DNA from: Verrucomicrobiota bacterium
GTDB taxonomy: Bacteria; Verrucomicrobiota; Verrucomicrobiia; Limisphaerales; UBA9464
Length of the DNA stretch: 6,749 nucleotides
Reading direction: 5' to 3'
Assembly (NCBI GenBank): GCA_947454295.1
Contig: CANGMO010000125.1
Location: forward strand, 1 to 6,749
Within the stretch, counting starts at the first letter, position 1; every line of letters begins with the position of its first letter. Made by a program: the position numbers and the translations under genes. A model generated the notes under the pieces. The model had not been told where the DNA came from. It worked only from the letters and a program-made list of their open reading frames with translations, and made no database searches. Below, piece after piece: positions 1 through 6,327 of this stretch.

Positions 1-561
1 CTGCTGCGCCGTGCGAATCACATCGCGTGGAATGCGAACGGAAGAAGAGAGAGGACGGCTCTCCGGCGCCGTGGCCGCGGAGCGCGGCTGCAACGATGCG
101 GGGCGAACCGGGACGGCGGAACCGGACGCGGCGTCCACGCCTTTGGTACGCGCGGTCGGGGTCGCGTCCGATGGAGACGTGGGCGTCGCTTCCTGGGGCG
201 TGCTCGAGAGGGCGGCGGCATTGACCCGATCCGACGGAGCGGGCGCCGAGGTTGGCGACCCCGTCACAGGCGCATCACCTTTTGTTGCCGGAACCAGCGC
301 GGTGGCCGAGGCGGCAGGACTGGAGATCGGCGCGGACGGAACCTCCTGGCGGAGGAGTTCGTTGCCCTGCGCGGGAGCGGCCATCGCCTGCGACGCAACA
401 CTTCCCGCGGTCGGAATCGGCACCGGCGAGGGGTGGGCTCCTATCTGGACCAGGAGCAGATCGGCAAAGGGGCCGGATGGCGTGCTGGTAGGTTGAAACA
501 AGCCGGGGCCCGCCACCAATTGGGGATCGGAAACTCCCGGAATGCCTGGGGGAATCGTCAT
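1..561 (-). CDS. fliK: Probable flagellar hook-length control protein FliK, N-terminal part (3' end beyond left edge)
   Basis: Reading the minus strand from an ATG at 561 gives 187 codons with no stop, open to the window edge, so only the N-terminal part is present. The protein begins MTIPPGIPGVSDPQLV. A short hydrophobic segment around residues 31-41 (PFADLLLVQIG) resembles the N-terminal segment of FliK proteins. The rest is rich in Pro, Ala, Ser and Thr and looks disordered, as expected for the FliK ruler, which is secreted and measures hook length before switching export specificity at FlhB. The conserved C-terminal switch domain would lie outside the window. The start is 21 bases after the motE-like stop, with no Shine-Dalgarno site. 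Position after fliJ and the ylxF/flbB-type gene is the usual place for fliK. Identity rests on context and composition more than on conserved motifs; any secreted Pro/Ala-rich flagellar protein is the alternative. Confidence 0.7.
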   Translation of the reverse strand, partial: MTIPPGIPGVSDPQLVAGPGLFQPTSTPSGPFADLLLVQIGAHPSPVPIPTAGSVASQAMAAPAQGNELLRQEVPSAPISSPAASATALVPATKGDAPVTGSPTSAPAPSDRVNAAALSSTPQEATPTSPSDATPTARTKGVDAASGSAVPVRPASLQPRSAATAPESRPLSSSVRIPRDVIRTAQQ

Positions 562-582
562 CGAAAGAATCAGGGAAAACGG

Positions 583-1170
583 CTACTTTTTAGGAGGTTC
601 ACTGGAGCGCTGGGTCACCCTCAGCCGCTCGGACACCGCGGCCGCACGCTTGGCCTCGGCCTCACCCTGGACGGCCATGGCGGCAAGAACCGGCGAGGTC
701 TCGGAGTCCTTCATGAACAGCAGGATCTTGACCATGGTGGCCTCATCGAGCTGTTTGAAGATGGTAGCCGCCGTGGCGGGCTCCATCGTGGAGTACATCT
801 TGGCCAGTCGCTTGAGGTTGGTGCTTTCGTCCTCCTTCACGCGGCTGATCGCCTTGTCGAATTCCTCCTGCGCCTTGCGGATCTGGGCCGCCAGCTGCTT
901 GAGCTCCTCGCGCTCGGCTGAGACCCGGGACGACATTTCGGCAAACTGCTTCTCGCGCTTGGTCATCGCCTCCTGGCGCTGGCGCAGTTCCACCACCACG
1001 TCGTCGATCTCCTGGGTATGGAGCGACCAGGTGATGACCGGCGGCGTCTTGGGCGGGATGATCTCGTGGCTGTCCGACGGCTGATGAATCAGGAGGAACG
1101 CGAGCGTCCCGAGGAACGACACGGTTCCCCCGAATGCAGCGGCGGCGATCGGCAGGGTGGAAGAGCTCAT
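583..1170 (-). CDS. MotE/FlbB/YlxF-like flagellar membrane protein with coiled coil and MgtE-N-like domain
   Basis: A 195-residue protein. Residues about 8-29 form one hydrophobic membrane segment with a short N-terminal tail and no obvious signal-peptidase site, so a membrane anchor with the rest in the periplasm is likely. Residues about 52-116 are highly charged (Glu, Lys, Arg, Gln) with heptad character, a predicted coiled coil. Residues about 117-168 carry the pattern seen in MotE and MgtE N-terminal domains: LAKMYSTMEP, then AATIF, then a repeat ending VLAAM. The tail is Arg/Ser/Pro/Lys-rich. The start ATG lies 5 bases after the fliJ stop and has no clear Shine-Dalgarno site. Known relatives at the same operon position are YlxF (Bacillus) and FlbB (Borrelia, base of the periplasmic collar); MotE of rhizobia is a chaperone for the stator-associated MotC. 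A role in stator or collar assembly is inferred. I leave the symbol blank because the exact orthologue is uncertain. Confidence 0.8.
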   Translation of the reverse strand: MSSSTLPIAAAAFGGTVSFLGTLAFLLIHQPSDSHEIIPPKTPPVITWSLHTQEIDDVVVELRQRQEAMTKREKQFAEMSSRVSAEREELKQLAAQIRKAQEEFDKAISRVKEDESTNLKRLAKMYSTMEPATAATIFKQLDEATMVKILLFMKDSETSPVLAAMAVQGEAEAKRAAAVSERLRVTQRSSEPPKK

Positions 1171-1175
1171 GAGTC

Positions 1176-1643
1176 TCAGTGGGCGGCCACTTCAAGCGCG
1201 CCAAAGGCGGGCTTTCGTGAGCGTTGGGCGATGTCATCGAGCAGCATTTGCTCGGCGTGGAGCGCTTCGTGTTCGTGGGATTCGCGGTGGCGGGTCTTGA
1301 GGGATTCCACAACCTCGCGCCGCTGGCGTGCCGCCATCAGCCCGCGTCGGGCCTTGGTGGCCAGCTCGGCGGCGGCCACAGCGGCGGCGCGGCACCGTGA
1401 TTCCTCGCGGACCAGGATCTGGCCGAAGCTCTGCCACGACTGCAGTTCCGCGGGTGCGCAGCCGGCCCTCAGGGTCTCGGCGGCGGCATTCCAATGGTCG
1501 TTGATCCGGGTCTGCGTCGCCCGCAGCCGGCTCTCGGCCAGCTCGGCTTCGCGAAGCGCCGCGGCAAAGGCCTCGAGGGCCTTCCGCTCTTCGCGCTCAC
1601 GGAGACTGAGGAGGGATTGAAGACGGAATCGAAATGGCTTCAT
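1176..1643 (-). CDS. fliJ: Flagellar export protein FliJ
   Basis: A 155-residue protein, close to the usual FliJ length of about 145-150. The N-terminus MKPFRFRLQSLLSLRERE fits the family pattern of an aromatic/basic start followed by LQ-x-LL-x-LR. The rest is almost wholly helical and charged, consistent with the two-helix antiparallel coiled coil of FliJ. FliJ sits in the central pore of the FliI hexamer, resembles the F1 gamma stalk, links the ATPase to FlhA and helps recycle export chaperones. The start is set by an ATGA overlap with the fliI stop: ATG at 1643-1641, TGA at 1642-1640. The open frame extends upstream within fliI, but residues before this Met look like shadow coding and the family N-terminus begins here. 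No Shine-Dalgarno site is seen; translation is probably coupled to fliI. FliJ is weakly conserved, so the call rests on N-terminal pattern, helix content and context together. Confidence 0.88.
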   Translation of the reverse strand: MKPFRFRLQSLLSLREREERKALEAFAAALREAELAESRLRATQTRINDHWNAAAETLRAGCAPAELQSWQSFGQILVREESRCRAAAVAAAELATKARRGLMAARQRREVVESLKTRHRESHEHEALHAEQMLLDDIAQRSRKPAFGALEVAAH

Positions 1644-3013
1644 GCGGAGACGGTGGATTGGGTGTCGGCGACGGGACGGCCGAGGATGGAGCCGAGCTGA
1701 CGCCAGGCTTCGGGCGGCGCGACCTCCTCGTTGACGCCCTGTTTGAGAAAGGCGGTCAGTGCGGGATTGAGCTTGATGGAGCGGTCCACCGCCGGATTGC
1801 TGCCGGCGACGTAGGCTCCGAGATTGATCATGTCCTGGTTCTGGTGGTGAACCGCGAGCATCTCGCGGGCCTCGGCGGCCGCCGCGAGCTGTTCCTTGGA
1901 GCACAGCTCCCGCGTGAGACGGCTGACGCTCTGCAGCACATCAATGGCGGGATAGTGATTCCGCTCTGCCAGGGCGCGGGTGAGGACAACGTGACCGTCG
2001 AGGATGCCGCGCACCGTGTCGGCCACCGGCTCGTTCATGTCGTCGCCTTCCACCAGCACGGTGAAATACGCGGTGATGGTTCCGTGTTCTCCGGCACCGG
2101 CTCGTTCCAGCAGCTGCGGCAGAACCGAGAACACCGAGGGGGTGTAGCCACGTGTGGCCGGCGGCTCACCGACCGCCAGACCCACCTCGCGCTGCGCCAT
2201 AGCGAAGCGAGTGACAGAATCCATCAGCAGCAGGACGTTGCGACCGGCATCACGAAAATGTTCCGCCATGGCCATGGCCACGCTGGCGGCTTTGAGACGC
2301 ACCAGGGCGGGTTCGTCGGAGGTCGCGACCACCACGATCGACTTGCGGCGCCCTTCGGGGCTGAGATCGCGCTCCAGGAATTCGCGCACCTCGCGACCAC
2401 GTTCACCGATCAGCGCGATCACGTTGACATCGGCCTCGGCGTGACCAGCCATCATTCCCAGGAGAGTGGACTTGCCGACACCCGATCCGGCGAAGATTCC
2501 CAGACGCTGGCCGCGTCCACAGGGGAGAAGCGTATCAAGCGTGCGGATCCGGGTTTCGAAGACCTCATGAATGCGGCGCCGGCGAAGCGGATGCGGCGGG
2601 GTCATGCTCGCCGGACCGCGCAGCTCGGTGGCCAGGGGCCCCTTGCCGTCAATCGGCTCACCCAGTCCGTTCACCACGCGTCCGAGCAGGGTTTCGCCCA
2701 CGGGAACCTCCAGCGGGCGGCCGGTGGCAATCACTTCGCAGCCCGGATGAATGCCGTTCAGCGGTCCCAGCGGCATCAGGAGCACGTGCTCGTTCCGGAA
2801 TCCCACAACCTCCGCGAGCGTGACCTCATCACGGCGCGGGGACTCGATGCGGCAGACCTCGCCAACCGCAGCCATGGGTCCCTGTGACTCAATCACCAAC
2901 CCGATCAATTGGATCACCCGCCCCCGGTTTTCCACGAGACGCGTGCGGCGGACACTTCGCACTGCGTTGGCAAGGCGAGAACCCGGAAACTGGGTAAGGA
3001 CGGGATCGATCAT
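1640..3013 (-). CDS. fliI: Flagellum-specific export ATPase FliI
   Basis: A 457-residue protein of normal family length. FliI forms a hexamer at the cytoplasmic base of the flagellar type III export gate and hydrolyses ATP to support loading and unfolding of substrates. Visible motifs are Walker A AGSGVGKST at 175-183 (Lys181), the GERGREV loop at 203-209 carrying the expected catalytic Glu208, Walker B LLLMDSVTRFA ending near 271 with Asp265, the RGYTPSVFSVLPQLLERAG segment at 288-306 and VEGDDMNEP at 321-329, all typical of the FliI/SctN branch of F1-like ATPases. The N-terminal beta-barrel region (about 20-95) precedes the ATPase core, and residues about 370-450 form the helical C-terminal domain. 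The gene starts at an ATGA overlap with fliH and ends at one with fliJ, so the three ATPase-complex genes are probably co-translated. All catalytic residues are intact. A non-flagellar SctN is excluded by the neighbours. Confidence 0.97.
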   Translation of the reverse strand: MIDPVLTQFPGSRLANAVRSVRRTRLVENRGRVIQLIGLVIESQGPMAAVGEVCRIESPRRDEVTLAEVVGFRNEHVLLMPLGPLNGIHPGCEVIATGRPLEVPVGETLLGRVVNGLGEPIDGKGPLATELRGPASMTPPHPLRRRRIHEVFETRIRTLDTLLPCGRGQRLGIFAGSGVGKSTLLGMMAGHAEADVNVIALIGERGREVREFLERDLSPEGRRKSIVVVATSDEPALVRLKAASVAMAMAEHFRDAGRNVLLLMDSVTRFAMAQREVGLAVGEPPATRGYTPSVFSVLPQLLERAGAGEHGTITAYFTVLVEGDDMNEPVADTVRGILDGHVVLTRALAERNHYPAIDVLQSVSRLTRELCSKEQLAAAAEAREMLAVHHQNQDMINLGAYVAGSNPAVDRSIKLNPALTAFLKQGVNEEVAPPEAWRQLGSILGRPVADTQSTVSA

Positions 3014-3609
3014 GACACGACAGCCTGGCGGAGTTGTTCGATCTTGGTTTCGCGACGCGCATCAACGGAGCCAAAGCGGGTTCGCAGGATGCATCCTCCG
3101 CGGGTCACATTGGCGGACGGTTCAAATTCAAGGCGTTCGCCGGCGATCTCCTCGCTCAGCACTGGCGCGTTGGCCTTCTGCAACAGTTCGAGATCCTCTG
3201 GATGCAGGTGGACGGTGATGCGTCCCGCGTCGGTGAGTTCGCCAACCGCCTCGCGAACCACGCCCTGGACGATCTCCATCGAGATCGGAACCCCGGCGAC
3301 CAGGCGCCCGGCCACCTCGAAGGCGAGCTGGACCATGGCGGCCTCGCATTGGGCGAGGACCTCGGGGACGGAATTGCGCAAATGGGCGAACACGCCCCGC
3401 TGCAACGTCATGAACTCGGTCCGCTGTTCGAGCAGGCTTTCCCGCAGCGCGAGCTCACCAGCCTGGCGTCCACGCTCGAAGGCCTCCTGCTCGCAGGCGC
3501 GCAGCATTTCGTCGATCGAGGGCTGCTGCTTCGGTTCCACCCGGCGCACATCACGCAGGATCGATCCGAACTCGATGGTGCCCAGCAGGCGTGAATCAGG
3601 GCGCGTCAT
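3010..3609 (-). CDS. fliH: Flagellar assembly protein FliH, regulator of the FliI ATPase
   Basis: A 199-residue protein. FliH forms a dimer that binds the FliI N-terminus, holds back its ATPase activity, and tethers it to the C-ring and export gate, like the peripheral stalk of F-type ATPases. Residues about 35-75 are charged and helical and contain one GxxxG step (GRQAG, 47-51), a short version of the GxxxG repeat typical of FliH. The C-terminal half shows the family pattern: ITVHLHPEDLELL at 131-143, then GGCILRTRFGSVDAR at 171-185. The start overlaps the end of fliG by 14 bases and is the only one in the window with a strong Shine-Dalgarno site (GGAGGA). The stop overlaps the fliI start as ATGA. 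The E/V-type stalk subunit E fold is related, but context makes FliH clear. Confidence 0.92.
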   Translation of the reverse strand: MTRPDSRLLGTIEFGSILRDVRRVEPKQQPSIDEMLRACEQEAFERGRQAGELALRESLLEQRTEFMTLQRGVFAHLRNSVPEVLAQCEAAMVQLAFEVAGRLVAGVPISMEIVQGVVREAVGELTDAGRITVHLHPEDLELLQKANAPVLSEEIAGERLEFEPSANVTRGGCILRTRFGSVDARRETKIEQLRQAVVS

Positions 3610-4645
3610 TGGCTCCTCCGGTGTCTTCGCCGAGCTTGATCTCCTCTTCGGCCTCGAGTCGGCGGACCACCTCGATGACCGACAGTCGGGCCGCCTCGAT
3701 CTCGCGGTTGCTGACCGCGCTGAGCGACGCCATTTCCTCGTTCACTGTTTCCGCGGCGCGGCGGGAAACAGCCCCCATCATGGACGACTTCACGTTCTCG
3801 TTCGAATTGATGAGCGCCATGGCGAGCGTGCGCATTTCGATTTCCCGGACGATGCGCTGCAGCGTCGCCAGGTTGAGCGTGGCCAGATCCTCGAAGGTGA
3901 ACATCTTCTCGCGGATCGAATTGCCCAGCTCCGGGTTGCGCTGGTCGATGTCGTGCAGCAGCGCCTTGCTCGTCGACTTGTCGAGCGAGTTGAGCAGCGT
4001 CGCCGCCACCTTGACGCCGCCGCTGCGGTTGACGGGCGCCGAGGTCTGCTTGGCGCCGAGGCGCAGATGAAGCACTGACACCACGCGCTCCACCACCTCC
4101 GCGGAGGTGGGGGCGAGAGTGGCGATGCGCTCCACCACCTGACCGCGGGTCTCCACTGGAAGGAGGCGGAGAACGCGGGCCGATTTATCGGGGGTAAGGA
4201 AGCTGAGGATGAGGGCGATGGCCTGCGGCTGTTCGTGTCGGATCAGGTTGAACAGCTGGGACGGCTCGAGATCGACGATCTGGTCGGTGGAGGCCACCGG
4301 CGAGCTGGAGGGCGAAACCCGGCTGAGAATATAGGACGCCTTGAAAGCCCCGCGGGCGCGCTCAAGAGCGGACTTGGCGAAATGAACACCACCGCAGAGC
4401 GAGGTACCCGCCTCCATGGCGACTTCGGAGAACTCCTTGAGCACCTCTTGCTGCAGTTCGCGGGAGATCAGGCCGAGCTTGGTCATCTCACCGCAGATGG
4501 ATTCCACCTCATCATCGGAGAGTGACTTCAAAATCTGGCCGGCGGCCTCGTCGCCAATGACGACGAGCAGCACGGCGAGCTTCTGGATTTTCGACATCCG
4601 CGAGAAGTCGTTGGTCGTGACCGGGGCTGGAGCGACAGCGGGCAT
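3596..4645 (-). CDS. fliG: Flagellar motor switch protein FliG
   Basis: A 349-residue protein with the three FliG domains. The N-terminal domain (about 17-105) binds FliF and includes KLAVLLVVIG at 22-31 and GGVHFAKSALERARG at 85-99. The middle domain (about 125-200) has EQPQ at 138-141 in place of the usual FliM-binding EHPQ, followed by AIALILSFL. The C-terminal domain (about 208-338) has MFTFEDL at 248-254 and the torque helix region at about 278-313. FliG sits on the MS ring and exchanges torque with the stators. Compared with E. coli, the charged torque residues are partly changed: Ile279 replaces Lys264, Arg296 matches Arg281, Glu303-Glu304 replace Asp288-Asp289, and Ser312 replaces Arg297. 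The ATG at 4645 has an in-frame stop shortly upstream; Met17 (4597) is an alternative start. Neither has a good Shine-Dalgarno site. The gap to fliF is 47 bases with no convincing hairpin. Confidence 0.96.
   Translation of the reverse strand: MPAVAPAPVTTNDFSRMSKIQKLAVLLVVIGDEAAGQILKSLSDDEVESICGEMTKLGLISRELQQEVLKEFSEVAMEAGTSLCGGVHFAKSALERARGAFKASYILSRVSPSSSPVASTDQIVDLEPSQLFNLIRHEQPQAIALILSFLTPDKSARVLRLLPVETRGQVVERIATLAPTSAEVVERVVSVLHLRLGAKQTSAPVNRSGGVKVAATLLNSLDKSTSKALLHDIDQRNPELGNSIREKMFTFEDLATLNLATLQRIVREIEMRTLAMALINSNENVKSSMMGAVSRRAAETVNEEMASLSAVSNREIEAARLSVIEVVRRLEAEEEIKLGEDTGGANDAP
3614..3619 (-). promoter_or_regulatory. Shine-Dalgarno site of fliH
   Basis: On the minus strand GGAGGA stands 4 bases before the fliH ATG at 3609. 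It lies inside the 3' end of fliG, where the same bases encode two glycines. It fixes the fliH start and allows ribosomes to load independently of fliG. It is the only strong Shine-Dalgarno site next to a start codon in the window. Confidence 0.8.
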
Positions 4646-4692
4646 GGCAGAGGGCGTGGGTCTTGGGTTCCTGTTTTTGCCGGATCAGCGGT
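4646..4692 (-). other. fliF-fliG intergenic spacer
   Basis: This 47-base gap is the longest non-coding stretch in the window. In mRNA sense it has an A-rich patch with AGGA roughly 25 bases before the fliG ATG, too distant for a normal ribosome binding site. An in-frame TGA excludes a longer fliG. I see no convincing promoter or terminator. Confidence 0.5.
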
Positions 4693-6300
4693 TCACTTTG
4701 CGGCGGTGTTGCGGGCCATCCAGCCGCGGATCGCCTGGGTCATGTTGGCGGGATTCTCCCGAACCATTTGATTGAAGGCGTCGACCGTGATCGGTCCACC
4801 GCCGCCGGGTCCCAGCGCGCCAGCCATGGTGCCGTCGGCGCCGATCGCGCCCACCGGGACTCCCAGCGGAATCGGATCGGTCGGCGTGTTCTGGAAGAGA
4901 CGCCAGAGGAAGAAGAGCGCGGCGAGACCGAGGGTCGGATAGAGCGCGTTGGTCGCGAGATCCATCCACATCCTCGAACGTTCCTGATGCTCCAAATCCT
5001 TGAAGGTGTCGGCCCCGACGGTATCGCTGAACGGCGCCTCCTCGACGGTGATGCTGTCCTTGCGAAGCGGATCGGCGCCCTGCTGTATGCCCACGGCGTC
5101 CTCGACCACCTTCTGCAGTCGGGTGATTTCCTGGGGAGTCCGGGGTTGGGCCGTCCGGTTGGTGCCGGTGCCGGTGAAGCGCTGGGCGACGAACACCGCC
5201 GCGCTGAGCCGGCGGAGTCCGCCCGCACCCTGCGTCGTGGTGCTCGAGACCTTGTTGATCTCAAACTGGTTGTTGGTGACCTTCTTCTTGGTGTTGGTCC
5301 GCGTCGCCGGAGTACCGCCTGCCACCGAGTTGGTTTCGGAATTGGAATTCGTCGGCGTGCCCACCGTGCCACCGCTCGAGGCATTGGCCGTCAAGCTGTC
5401 GGTGGCCTCGTCATTCACCGTCGAGGTCCGCAAGACCTGACCCTCTGGGTCATACTTCTCCTCGGTGCGCTGCAGGTTGTCGTAGTTGATTTCCGCCGAA
5501 ACGCGCACCACTGCCTGACCCGGTCCGAGGACCTTTTCGAGCATGCTCTCGGCCTTCTTGGACAGGTACTGCTCCAGGTTGCGCCGGGCGGAAAGCTGGT
5601 TCGAGGTCAGCCCTGCGATGGGATCGCCGTCGGTGTTTTCCGAGAGCACATTCCCGAGATTGTCGATCACGCTGACGTTGTTGGGCGTGAGTCCCTCGAC
5701 GGCGTTCGCCACCAGAAAGCGGATGGCAGCCACGGTCTGGGTGGCGAGCTGGTTGTTGCCACGGACGTGCAGGAAAACCGAGGCGGTGGGCTTGCGGGAG
5801 CCGTCGGCAGTCAGGCGGTTCTCGGGCATCACGATCATCACCCGCGAGCTTTCAATGCTGTCGACCTGCGAGATCGTCCGTGCGAGTTCGCCCTGCACCG
5901 CGCGGATGTAGTTGGCGCGCTGCACGAAGTCGGAGATGCCGAAGTTCGGCTTGTCAAAGATCTCGTAGCCGACGCCGTCGCCGCGGGGGATGCCCTTGGC
6001 GGCAAGCTGCATGCGCATCAGGTAGACCTTGTCCGCCGGAATCATGATGGCGCCGCCGCCGCGATTGACGCGATAGGGCACCTTGGCGTCGTCGAGCGCG
6101 GCCAGGACTCGCGAGGCTTCGGCGTCATCAAGCTTGCCGTAGAGCAACGCGTAGTCGGGCCGGCTGGACCAGACGCCGAGGGCAACCATGCCGCCGACGA
6201 TCGCCAGGCCTGCAAACACCAGATTGAACCGCTGACCGATCGACAGTTCCTGCCAGATCGCCTTGAGCTGTGCACCGAGTTGGGAGAATCCCTGATTCAT
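4693..6300 (-). CDS. fliF: Flagellar MS-ring protein FliF
   Basis: A 535-residue protein, near the usual 530-570. FliF forms the MS ring in the inner membrane, the first structure built in the flagellum and the housing of the export gate. A first membrane segment lies at about 25-45 and a second at about 453-469. Between them are the ring-building modules, with family signatures LLYGKLDDAEA at 52-62, GIPRGDGVGYEIFDKPNFG at 103-121 and VQGELARTI at 135-143. Residues about 295-340 form a Ser/Thr/Asn/Gly-rich stretch in the region that makes the beta-collar. After the second membrane segment comes a Gly/Pro-rich cytoplasmic linker (about 475-503) and the FliG-binding tail with RENPANMTQAIRGWM at 514-528. 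The ATG at 6300 follows fliE by 27 bases and has no Shine-Dalgarno site, only a pyrimidine tract. The gene is intact. Confidence 0.97.
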   Translation of the reverse strand: MNQGFSQLGAQLKAIWQELSIGQRFNLVFAGLAIVGGMVALGVWSSRPDYALLYGKLDDAEASRVLAALDDAKVPYRVNRGGGAIMIPADKVYLMRMQLAAKGIPRGDGVGYEIFDKPNFGISDFVQRANYIRAVQGELARTISQVDSIESSRVMIVMPENRLTADGSRKPTASVFLHVRGNNQLATQTVAAIRFLVANAVEGLTPNNVSVIDNLGNVLSENTDGDPIAGLTSNQLSARRNLEQYLSKKAESMLEKVLGPGQAVVRVSAEINYDNLQRTEEKYDPEGQVLRTSTVNDEATDSLTANASSGGTVGTPTNSNSETNSVAGGTPATRTNTKKKVTNNQFEINKVSSTTTQGAGGLRRLSAAVFVAQRFTGTGTNRTAQPRTPQEITRLQKVVEDAVGIQQGADPLRKDSITVEEAPFSDTVGADTFKDLEHQERSRMWMDLATNALYPTLGLAALFFLWRLFQNTPTDPIPLGVPVGAIGADGTMAGALGPGGGGPITVDAFNQMVRENPANMTQAIRGWMARNTAAK

Positions 6301-6327
6301 GATTCAGAAAGGAGGAAGGGGGTCGGA
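6301..6327 (-). other. fliE-fliF intergenic pyrimidine tract resembling the 16S rRNA 3' tail
   Basis: This 27-base spacer holds no Shine-Dalgarno site for fliF. In the mRNA sense it contains CCTCCTTTCT (6315-6306), ending 5 bases before the fliF ATG. These ten bases equal the anti-Shine-Dalgarno end of 16S rRNA as known from bacteria such as Bacillus, so the complement of a ribosome binding site occupies the ribosome binding site position. No hairpin or terminator is apparent. Function unknown; chance is possible. Confidence 0.5.

Noticed and set aside
11..496. Plus-strand frames of 161 and 79 codons opposite the left-end gene
   Set aside because: The minus-strand frame continues the operon with FliK-like composition; the plus-strand products look like GC-bias shadows.
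1644..1904. N-terminal extension of the fliJ frame by 87 codons inside fliI
   Set aside because: The extra residues are Arg/Gly/Pro-rich shadow sequence, and the FliJ N-terminal pattern starts at the Met encoded at 1643.
2266..2282. Tandem GCCATGG repeat
   Set aside because: It encodes the Ala-Met-Ala-Met run of FliI near residues 246-250, so protein coding explains it.
1634..2887. Long plus-strand open frame of 417 codons opposite fliI
   Set aside because: It is antisense to a fully conserved fliI gene. Its composition (His, Gln, Arg and Gly-rich, no recognisable motif) is what the opposite strand of GC-rich coding gives.
2909..4078. Plus-strand open frame of 389 codons opposite fliH and fliG
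   Set aside because: It spans two clear minus-strand genes and their junction, is Arg/Ser-rich, and has no family signature.
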